From an uncultured Porphyromonas sp. (GTDB lineage: Bacteria; Bacteroidota; Bacteroidia; Bacteroidales; Porphyromonadaceae), in contig CAMPUN010000012.1 of the NCBI GenBank assembly GCA_946997275.1, positions 1 through 11,459 of the forward strand: 11,459 nt of DNA. Reading direction: 5' to 3'. The notes below the pieces were generated by a model, which was not told the DNA's origin, made no database searches, and saw only the letters and a list, made by a program, of their open reading frames with translations. This document shows positions 5,868 through 11,459 of this stretch, piece after piece. The translations under genes were made by a program, and so were the position numbers. How positions within the stretch are numbered: position 1 is the first letter of the stretch; each line of letters starts with the position of its first letter.

Positions 5868-8246
5868 TTAGAATGTGACCTTGAGCTTGGCACGTAGCGA
5901 GCGTGTCGGGAGTGGGTACTGATACTCCGCCCACTGCTTGGTGTCAAAGAGGTTGTTGACCTCTAGAGCTAGGTGGTAATGCTGAAAGAGCGTGTACTGC
6001 ACTCCCACGTTGAAGTTCCATCGGCGAGGTACCTGTAGTCGGCTCACCTTGCTCGCCTCCCAGCCATAGCTAAAGGGTGCCGTGTACTCGCACGCTATAA
6101 AGCCCTCGCCATGATCATCGGAAAGAAGTAGCTGGTCGCCCTGCAGACGGATCTCCGCATTGCCAAAGAGGTAAGGCATGTTGGGTACACGATAGTTGTA
6201 GTGGAAGTTCTGACCGCCCCCGATCGCTGTCCTCATCCTATCACGTGCATCTTGATAGGTGATGTTGGAGCGAATGGTCAGCCAGGGGAAGAGGTTGGCA
6301 CAGAGCTCCGCCTCTACGCCTGCTATGCGCACCTGGCCGAAGTTTGTGTACTTCATGATAAGGCTCTCCATGACTAGCTTGATCATATCCCTCACATTCA
6401 TATAGTATCCGTTGAGGTCAATGCGACAGTTGGGGTAGTCGTCAGGGTTGCAGAGCCAGTTGACGCCTAGGTTGAAGTTAAGGCTCCGCTCGGGGGCTAG
6501 CTTAGGCGAGGGGTAGATGAGTACGCCGTCACCGATGATCTCTTCGGCACGAGGGGTGCGCATGGTGTATTGCGTAGAGCCTTTGAGCGTGAGATTGGGG
6601 AGAGCCTTGATGGAGATAGCCTCGCTACCACCCCATACGGAGCGCGAGCTGGTGAGTGGAGCGTGATCCTGCTCGTAGATGGTGAAGCCTAGGGGAGATA
6701 CTGAGGAGTAGAAGTAGACATGCTTGGCGCCCAGTTCATTGGTAATGCGCTCGTCCCATAGCTTCCACTCGTGTGTCAAACCTGATATGAGAGAGTGTAT
6801 ATACCCAGGGTAGCCACTCACAGCGAGCTTGGTATACTTGCTAGCTAGCTCATCGTGGGGATCACGTCGGGCGAAGCGGTAGGAGATATTGCCTAGGAGA
6901 CGATGAGCGGGCGACAGCTGGTAGCGCAGGTTTAGCTGCTCCTGTATGTTGATGAGCTGGTCATGTGAGTCATTGGGCATGCTACCTATCTCGCCTTGAC
7001 CGGAGCCACTGGGGAAGGTGCGCCCAGCGAAGTCGTAGCAGTAGTGCGAGGTGTCCACGTGGTTCAGCAATTGGTACGCGACGATACTTGTCGAGCTTAG
7101 ATAGAGCTTGCCGTCTAGTATGCTCTTTGCGACTGATAGCGCTCCCTGTAGGCTCGTCGTGTGGGTGTGGGCATGCTGGATGTTGTTTTGCAGATTGAGG
7201 ACACCTCCCTGTATCTCCTGATAGGTGCGATCAGCACCTAGCGAGAGCGACAGATGGTCTATCCACGGCTTGTGCAGGGACAGGGACAGAGAGCCTCCAT
7301 AGCTCGCATAGGTGTCATGATCTCGCCGTACCACCAGTCCTTGCTCAAAGGGGGAGTCAAAGGTATAGTCATTGTCCGTGTAAAGCCCTTGGAGAGCAAG
7401 AGAAAGGTTCAGTCCGAGAGCGGGCAAGTACTTATTGGCGCGCAAGCTCCCCTTGTGCGTATGGAAGGAGCCTACCTCATAGGAGGCGGTCAGATGGTCT
7501 TGTTGCTCCTCGTGACGCAAGATTATATTGATCGCTCCGCCTAGACCCTCGCCACCGAGCCACGAGGGGATGATTCCCTTGTACACCTCTACATGATCTA
7601 TTTGGTCTACAGCAAAGGCGTCAAGACTAGTTTGATCAGAGCTCCCGATAGGTACCCCATTGACAAAGATAGCAATGCGCTTGCCGTCTAGCCCCTGTAT
7701 GATCATACGGGAAGTGCTCCCGATGCCACCCGTGCTGGTCACCTTGACACCCATAGAGCGGTTGAGGACCTCATTGAGCGAAGAGACCGTACCGTGCAGC
7801 TCTCGTGTGTCGATGACGGTGATGGACGAGGGGATCTCACGCAGTCGCTGTGCCTGCCCCTTACCGTGAACGAAGACTGTGCCTAGCTCCGCCGTAGAGC
7901 TCGAAAGGAGGATACGCTGAGGAGCTTGGCTCGCCCGCTTGCTACTATAGCGGAGGGTGTAGTCTTTGTAACCTACATAGCTTACCTTGATATGATACTC
8001 CCCATTAGTTGGTAGAGACAAGGTGAAGGCACCATCAGCATCTGTAGCTACCCCTTGATGTAGCTCCTCAACCCATAGTGAGGCGCCGATGAGTGGCTCC
8101 TGTGAGGTAGCGTCTAGCACCACACCGCTGTAGGTGCGTCGCCCGGGATTGCTCTGAGCGACGAGCGTGCAGACGGTCGATGACAGTGCGACTAGGATAT
8201 ATATAGTACGTCCTAGCCAAACGCGACGATGCGGATAGGTACTCAT
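5868..8246 (-). CDS. TonB-dependent outer-membrane receptor, XusA-like
   Basis: A 792-residue energised outer-membrane transporter. The start is placed at the ATG at 8246 (MSTYPHRR). A longer frame could begin at TTG 8279, but that codon lies inside the -7 promoter box and cannot be in the transcript. A signal peptide ends near residue 30 (TLVA-Q). It is followed by a carboxypeptidase-like regulatory domain (about 38-115; SGVVLDATSQEPLIGASL, YVGYKDY) and a plug domain (about 135-245; SSITVIDTREL, LNRSMGVKV, RIAIFVNGVPI, VEVYKG, LGGAINI). The beta-barrel ends in the expected C-terminal Phe (LKVTF). There is no SusD gene beside it and no SusC-like extension, so a small chelate such as a siderophore, haem or cobalamin is more likely than a glycan. 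The DUF4374 gene downstream supports ferric siderophore. Substrate is inferred. Confidence 0.93.
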   Translation of the reverse strand: MSTYPHRRVWLGRTIYILVALSSTVCTLVAQSNPGRRTYSGVVLDATSQEPLIGASLWVEELHQGVATDADGAFTLSLPTNGEYHIKVSYVGYKDYTLRYSSKRASQAPQRILLSSSTAELGTVFVHGKGQAQRLREIPSSITVIDTRELHGTVSSLNEVLNRSMGVKVTSTGGIGSTSRMIIQGLDGKRIAIFVNGVPIGSSDQTSLDAFAVDQIDHVEVYKGIIPSWLGGEGLGGAINIILRHEEQQDHLTASYEVGSFHTHKGSLRANKYLPALGLNLSLALQGLYTDNDYTFDSPFEQGLVVRRDHDTYASYGGSLSLSLHKPWIDHLSLSLGADRTYQEIQGGVLNLQNNIQHAHTHTTSLQGALSVAKSILDGKLYLSSTSIVAYQLLNHVDTSHYCYDFAGRTFPSGSGQGEIGSMPNDSHDQLINIQEQLNLRYQLSPAHRLLGNISYRFARRDPHDELASKYTKLAVSGYPGYIHSLISGLTHEWKLWDERITNELGAKHVYFYSSVSPLGFTIYEQDHAPLTSSRSVWGGSEAISIKALPNLTLKGSTQYTMRTPRAEEIIGDGVLIYPSPKLAPERSLNFNLGVNWLCNPDDYPNCRIDLNGYYMNVRDMIKLVMESLIMKYTNFGQVRIAGVEAELCANLFPWLTIRSNITYQDARDRMRTAIGGGQNFHYNYRVPNMPYLFGNAEIRLQGDQLLLSDDHGEGFIACEYTAPFSYGWEASKVSRLQVPRRWNFNVGVQYTLFQHYHLALEVNNLFDTKQWAEYQYPLPTRSLRAKLKVTF

Positions 8247-8276
8247 GCGTGTCGTAAACAAAACTTTATGTATCCG

Positions 8277-8308
8277 CAAAGGTACGAGCTATTTTGCTCG
8301 TCCCCAAT
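8277..8308 (-). promoter_or_regulatory. Promoter of the TonB receptor/DUF4374 operon
   Basis: Read on the - strand, ATTG at 8308-8305 is followed after 20 bases by TACCTTTG at 8284-8277. This is the Bacteroidota -33/-7 arrangement with the same -7 box as the promoter at 93-100. Transcription should start near 8270, about 25 bases before the ATG at 8246. The -33 box is one base off TTTG, which would suit a promoter that is regulated or weak. The box position excludes the upstream TTG as a start codon. Confidence 0.7.
8284..8301. promoter_or_regulatory. Inverted repeat between promoter boxes, candidate operator
   Basis: ACGAGC (8284-8289) and GCTCGT (8296-8301) form a perfect 6-bp inverted repeat around a 6-base AT-rich spacer (TATTTT). 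It fills the gap between the -33 and -7 boxes of the receptor promoter. A dimeric repressor bound there would block RNA polymerase. The operon is a likely iron-uptake unit, so an iron- or haem-sensing regulator is an obvious candidate, but the repeat does not match the classical Fur box and I cannot name the protein. Confidence 0.4.
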
Positions 8309-8390
8309 ACCTAAAGGTGGGTAATCGTCGCGGTCTATACGCAGAGTTGACGCATTGTTTCCTTGTCTCTAGGGACCACCTATGATGACT

Positions 8391-8572
8391 CTACCGAGGA
8401 AATCAGGGATCTCCAGCGAGGAAACGCAAATTCTCCACGGAGCCGGGAAATAAAAGTTCGGAAGAATGAAATGAAACTTCGGAAGAATGATTTCGAAGTT
8501 CCGAAGAATTTTCCCGTTCCTCCGTGGAGATTCGGCGATCCCCACCGAGGAATTGTTTGATTTCCTCGGAAG
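8391..8572. repeat. MITE-like intergenic element with nested inverted repeats
   Basis: Terminal arms 8391-8405 and 8558-8572 are reverse complements at 14 of 15 positions, with 12 bp perfect (8394-8405 with 8558-8569). Inside lie a second pair, 8432-8442 with 8520-8530 (11 bp perfect), and a third, 8444-8450 with 8510-8516 (7 bp), almost contiguous with it. The core holds three 21-bp units starting at 8457, 8478 and 8499, each beginning TTCSGAAGAAT. The motif CGAGGAA recurs at 8395, 8417 and 8546. There is no transposase gene. The architecture, terminal inverted repeats around a short minisatellite, recalls the BrickBuilt MITEs described in P. gingivalis, though I see no sequence identity to them. 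As RNA it would fold into a long hairpin and might end prfC transcription. Confidence 0.75.
8457..8519. repeat. Three 21-bp tandem units in the core of the element
   Basis: Units start at 8457, 8478 and 8499. The first two share 13 identical leading bases (TTCGGAAGAATGA). The third differs by one base in its first eleven (TTCCGAAGAAT). The second halves of the units have diverged. Unit three is also part of a short hairpin with unit two, through TTCGGA and TCCGAA. Copy number may vary between strains. Confidence 0.75.
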
Positions 8573-8579
8573 GGGGAGA

Positions 8580-8621
8580 TTAGAAGTTAGAAACTAGAGG
8601 TTAGAAGTTAGAGCTTAGGGG
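8580..8621. repeat. Degenerate heptamer array, six units
   Basis: Six consecutive 7-base units follow the pattern TTAGARG: ttagaag, ttagaaa, ctagagg, ttagaag, ttagagc, ttagggg. The 12-base stretch TTAGAAGTTAGA occurs at 8580 and again 21 bases later at 8601. The array starts 8 bases after the inverted-repeat element, and its higher-order period of 21 equals that of the element core. Confidence 0.75.
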
Positions 8622-8624
8622 GCG

Positions 8625-8678
8625 TCGGAGCTATCAGAGCTATCGGAGCCATCGGAGCTGTTGGAGCTATTGGACGAG
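8625..8678. repeat. Degenerate nonamer array, six units
   Basis: Six consecutive 9-base units have the consensus TCGGAGCTA: tcggagcta, tcagagcta, tcggagcca, tcggagctg, ttggagcta, ttggacgag. The unit is a multiple of three and has no stop in the frame continuing prfC on the - strand, where it reads as a Ser/Asp/Asn-rich tract. It begins 3 bases after the heptamer array. Confidence 0.8.
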
Positions 8679-8767
8679 TAGCGAAATGTTACTTGTTCAG
8701 GCCGAGAGAGAGGCTGAGACGGAAGACGGGTGGATTGACTGGGCAGCGGGTCGCGAGCAGAGATGCA

Positions 8768-10354
8768 TCAGAACTCGCTGGTGAAGTGGAAGCGGATGTG
8801 CGGGAAGTCTTGCTGGGCCATCTGCAGGATGTAGCTGCTCTCCGCTAGGTAAACGTCTCGACCGGCATGGTCTAGAGCCATATACTGGGCTTTGCGACGC
8901 TTGAAGTTGCCCAGCTCCTCAGCATCGTCGCTTTCGATCCAGCACGCTTTGTAGAGGTGTAGTGGCTCCCAGCGACACTCGGCGCCATACTCGTGGAGCA
9001 GTCGATACTGGATCACCTCAAACTGAAGTTGACCGACGGTACCGATGATGCGTCTGCCGTTGAACTGATTGACAAAGAGCTGCGCTACGCCTTCGCCCAT
9101 CAGTTGGTCGGTACCCTTGATGAGCTGTTTCTGCTTCATCGGGTCGGCATTCTCGATATATTTGAAGTACTCAGGACTAAAGCTGGGCAGCCCCTTGAAG
9201 TGGAGCATTTCGCCTGAAGTGAGGGTGTCGCCGATGCGAAATAGACCCGTGTCGGGGAGTCCTACGATGTCGCCCGCATAGGCGTCGTCGATGACCTCTT
9301 TCTTATTGGCCATAAAGGCGGTGGGGGAGGAGAAGCGGACCTGCTTGTCGAGGCGTGTGTGACGGTAATAAGCGTTGCGCTCGAAGCGCCCTGAGCAGAC
9401 CTTGACGAAGGCGATACAGCTGCGGTGGTTGGGATCCATATTGGCGTGAATCTTGAAGACGAAGCCGGTGAAGCTCTCTTCGTAAGGGCTCACCTGACGC
9501 TCCTCGGCCTGTACGGGCTGGGGCGAGGGTGCGATACGTACGAAGGTGTCTAGCAGCTCGCGCACGCCAAAGGTATTGAGCGCTGAGCCGAAGAAGACGG
9601 GTGCTTGCTCGCCGGCGAGGTAAGCGTCGTGGTCGAACGTAGGGTAGACGCCCTCGACCATCTCGACCTCCTCGGCGAGTCGCTCGGCAGCGGCAGCTCC
9701 GATATGCTGGACGAGGTCGGGCGAGTCGAGGCTCTCGATGTGGTGGATGTCCTCGACGACATGCTGCTTATTGGGCGTAAAGAGGTTGAGCTCGTGGTCG
9801 AAGATGTTGTACACGCCCTTGAAGCGGTCGCCCATGCCTATGGGCCAAACCATCGGCGTGGTCACGACGCCGAGCTCTTGCTCGACTTCATCGAGGAGGT
9901 CGAAGGGGTCTAGTCCCTCACGGTCTAGCTTGTTGATGAAGACGATGACGGGCGTGTGGCGCATACGGCACACCTCCATGAGGCGACGCGTCTGCTGCTC
10001 GACACCTTTGGCGTGGTCGATGACGATGATGACGCTATCCACAGCGGTGAGCGTGCGGTAGGTATCTTCGGCGAAGTCTTGGTGACCAGGAGTGTCGAGG
10101 ATGTTGACTTTGTAGTCCTTATAGTTGAAGCCCATGACGCTGGTTGCCACGGAGATACCACGCTGACGCTCTATCTCCATGAAGTCACTGGTGGCGCTCT
10201 TCTTGATCTTGTTACTCTTGACGGCTCCAGCTACGTGGATGGCGCCTCCGTAGAGGAGGAGCTTCTCGGTGAGGGTTGTTTTACCCGCATCTGGGTGCGC
10301 TATGACGGCAAATGTGCGACGACTGCTTATTTCTTTTTCTAAAGGAGTGGACAT
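8768..10354 (-). CDS. prfC: Peptide chain release factor 3
   Basis: Translational GTPase that removes RF1 or RF2 from the ribosome after stop-codon hydrolysis and helps post-peptidyl-transfer quality control. The start is placed at the ATG at 10354 (MSTPLEKEI), giving 528 residues against 529 in E. coli; the frame continues up to a TTG at 10408 but that would overlap the upstream gene. GTPase motifs are complete: G1 AHPDAGKT (19-26), the RF3 signature RQRGISVATSVM (64-74, G2), G3 DTPGH (87-91), G4 NKLD (141-144) and G5 GSALN (256-260). The C-terminal domains run to FHFTSEF. The gene starts 10 bases after the stop of the aminotransferase homologue, so they are co-transcribed. The TGA stop is followed by 50 in-frame sense codons ending at 8615, see findings. 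Confidence 0.97.
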   Translation of the reverse strand: MSTPLEKEISSRRTFAVIAHPDAGKTTLTEKLLLYGGAIHVAGAVKSNKIKKSATSDFMEIERQRGISVATSVMGFNYKDYKVNILDTPGHQDFAEDTYRTLTAVDSVIIVIDHAKGVEQQTRRLMEVCRMRHTPVIVFINKLDREGLDPFDLLDEVEQELGVVTTPMVWPIGMGDRFKGVYNIFDHELNLFTPNKQHVVEDIHHIESLDSPDLVQHIGAAAAERLAEEVEMVEGVYPTFDHDAYLAGEQAPVFFGSALNTFGVRELLDTFVRIAPSPQPVQAEERQVSPYEESFTGFVFKIHANMDPNHRSCIAFVKVCSGRFERNAYYRHTRLDKQVRFSSPTAFMANKKEVIDDAYAGDIVGLPDTGLFRIGDTLTSGEMLHFKGLPSFSPEYFKYIENADPMKQKQLIKGTDQLMGEGVAQLFVNQFNGRRIIGTVGQLQFEVIQYRLLHEYGAECRWEPLHLYKACWIESDDAEELGNFKRRKAQYMALDHAGRDVYLAESSYILQMAQQDFPHIRFHFTSEF

Positions 10355-10364
10355 CGTAAGATGA

Positions 10365-11459
10365 TTAGCTATTGTACTTGTAAACGAGCTGACGGATGAC
10401 CTCGACAACCTCTAAGGTGCGGGCGCCTGTCAGCGTACTATCGTTGGGCAGGTAGAGCATATCGGGCGCCATGCTCTGCGCTACGCCGCTGACTACACTA
10501 CTGTAGGTGTGGAGTGCGGGCAGCTCACTGAGACTCTCGAGTGGCGGTAGAAGCGGGACGAACTGCTTCTCCTGCAGAGCTCGCCCGAGCTCGTGACGAG
10601 AGAAGTGGAGCATCGTGGGCTCGATATGTATCGGCTGACTACTATAATTAGGACGATAGCGGTGCGGTGCGTCTTCTGGCCAGCCTAGATAGCGGAGTCC
10701 GAAGGCTTGCGTGAGGTACTTGCGGTAGAGCTTAGCCATGAGGCGCTTTTTATCTATGGCCTCCTCTAGATGCGCGATCTGAGGTAGTAGGACTGCTGCC
10801 TGCAGAGGGGCTAGCGGATAGGGGCGTAGCCAGGCTTCGATGGAGAGCTTCTCCTGAGCACTCCAGCTATGATAAGGTGCGTCGATGGAGAGACTACGGT
10901 TTTCGGACCAACTAAGCGCGCCGGCCATGCCAGCCTGTATGATCTCGCCCGTGCAGAAGGAGAAGAAAGAGAGCTGCCCCCAGGTACCACATGCTCGCTC
11001 ATCGATAGAACTCCCGAGCGCCTGCGAGCAGTCCTCGATGATGGTCATATTGTACCGCTGCGCCACTTCGCAGAGGAGCTCCATATTGGCGGGGATGCCG
11101 TGAGCGTGCGCCACGATGATGGCGCGGGGTAGGGGAGTGCCCGCATGGGTCATGCGCTCAAGCTGCTTGCCGAGGAGAAGCGGGTCGATCGCCATGTTGA
11201 AGGAGGTGACCTCTACAAAGATCGGACGCAGCCGCATCGCGAGCAAACAGTCGACATACTCCTTCCGCCAATAAGCTGGCACGAAAAGAGACTCGCCTTC
11301 CCGCATTTGCAGCATGCGCAGTGCGGCGGTAAGTGCGACATGTGGCGAAGAGGTCAGATGGATCGTACGCTCTACCCCCAACAAACGGCGCAATGCTTGC
11401 TCAAATCCCGTACAAAGTCCCGAGTCGGTCAGAAAATCGTCAGGAATTTGCGCTTTAAT
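10365..11459 (-). CDS. DegT/DnrJ/EryC1-type aminotransferase homologue lacking the PLP lysine, 5' end outside window
   Basis: Fold-type I PLP protein related to sugar aminotransferases. The frame is open to the last base of the window with no ATG, so the gene is partial: 364 residues are visible and the N-terminus is missing. The TTG at 11393 is not a likely start because homologous sequence (DSGLCTGFEQALRRLLGV) precedes it. The fold is recognisable: TSSPHVALTAAL (substrate/phosphate loop), FVPAYWRKEYVDCLLAMRLRPIFVEV, a VAHAHGIPANM turn, and EDCSQALGS carrying the Asp that contacts the PLP ring (codon 11031-11033). The next block, GTWGQLSFFSF-CTGE-IIQAGMAGAL, aligns without gaps to the usual FSFxxxKxIxxGEGG, but the catalytic Lys is Glu (codon 10944-10946). 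It is therefore probably not a transaminase. It may be a dehydratase-like, binding or regulatory relative, or a decaying gene. It precedes prfC by 10 bases. Confidence 0.8.
   Translation of the reverse strand: MKAQIPDDFLTDSGLCTGFEQALRRLLGVERTIHLTSSPHVALTAALRMLQMREGESLFVPAYWRKEYVDCLLAMRLRPIFVEVTSFNMAIDPLLLGKQLERMTHAGTPLPRAIIVAHAHGIPANMELLCEVAQRYNMTIIEDCSQALGSSIDERACGTWGQLSFFSFCTGEIIQAGMAGALSWSENRSLSIDAPYHSWSAQEKLSIEAWLRPYPLAPLQAAVLLPQIAHLEEAIDKKRLMAKLYRKYLTQAFGLRYLGWPEDAPHRYRPNYSSQPIHIEPTMLHFSRHELGRALQEKQFVPLLPPLESLSELPALHTYSSVVSGVAQSMAPDMLYLPNDSTLTGARTLEVVEVIRQLVYKYNS

Larger units (their letters stand above)
8247..8767. other. Gene-free region rich in repeats and promoter signals
   Basis: This 521-base stretch separates prfC (3' end at 8768) from the TonB receptor gene (start 8246). 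From left to right it holds the receptor promoter with a possible operator (8277-8308), about 80 bases without visible structure, an inverted-repeat element (8391-8572), a heptamer array (8580-8621), a nonamer array (8625-8678) and about 90 bases of prfC 3' flank. A short + strand frame at 8363-8560 lies wholly in the repeat element and starts with TTG, so it is not taken as a gene. Confidence 0.8.

Noticed and set aside
8309..8318. Short palindrome ACCTAAAGGT just upstream of the receptor -33 box
   Set aside because: A 10-base palindrome with 4-bp arms is too likely by chance to call as a site on its own.
8363..8560. 65-codon + strand frame in the repeat region, with a repeated K-x-R-K-N motif
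   Set aside because: It starts with TTG, has no promoter or leader, and lies entirely in the inverted-repeat element. The protein repeat simply mirrors the 21-bp DNA repeat.
8768..8770. Selenocysteine or recoded TGA at the prfC stop
   Set aside because: The family normally ends exactly here and no SECIS-like structure is recognised. Read-through is kept only as a low-probability finding.
9605..10342. Long frames on the + strand opposite prfC
   Set aside because: They are antisense shadows of the conserved prfC codons, with low-complexity Val/Asp/Glu or Ser/Arg content, no domains and no start signals.
10355..10408. N-terminal extension of prfC from TTG 10408
   Set aside because: It would overlap the upstream gene, uses a rare start codon, and is not needed: the ATG at 10354 gives the normal family length.

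Overview
The window looks like chromosomal DNA of a Bacteroidota bacterium, most likely Porphyromonas and perhaps the P. asaccharolytica/uenonis group. This is inference from several signs: two promoters of the Bacteroidota type (TTTG or TTG, a 20-base spacer, then TACCTTTG), almost no Shine-Dalgarno sequences, lipoproteins with Bacteroidota-style signals, and typical gene families. Base composition is by eye in the mid-50s percent GC. No tRNA, rRNA, CRISPR array or insertion sequence with a transposase was seen.

Left block, + strand, 142-4111: five tightly packed genes that look like one operon behind a promoter at 69-100. They encode an NlpC/P60 cell-wall peptidase lipoprotein, peptidyl-tRNA hydrolase (pth), an Hsp15/RqcP-like S4-domain protein with a strongly acidic tail, a GT4-type glycosyltransferase and a polytopic membrane protein. 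Pth and the S4 protein are both expected to act on peptidyl-tRNA or stalled 50S subunits. The block ends at a perfect 12-bp hairpin (4131-4161), which also serves the convergent operon.

Middle block, - strand, 8246-4208: a three-gene outer-membrane uptake operon. It encodes a TonB-dependent receptor, a DUF4374 surface lipoprotein and a small Cys/His-rich four-helix membrane protein. The first two resemble the XusA/XusB xenosiderophore (iron) uptake pair of Bacteroides. The PepSY inner-membrane partner is absent and the small membrane protein stands in its place. The promoter carries a 6-6-6 inverted repeat exactly between its two boxes, a candidate operator.

Intergenic region 8247-8767 is rich in structure. 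It holds a MITE-like element of about 180 bp (8391-8572) with 15-bp terminal inverted repeats, nested inner inverted repeats and three 21-bp tandem units. Beside it lie a six-unit heptamer array and a six-unit nonamer array. The first bases of the window match the end of the same element in the opposite orientation, so it is probably repeated in this genome.

Right block, - strand, 11459-8768: a DegT/DnrJ/EryC1-type aminotransferase homologue, cut by the window edge, in which the PLP-binding lysine position is glutamate, followed after 10 bases by prfC (release factor 3). The reading frame after the prfC stop stays open for 50 codons.
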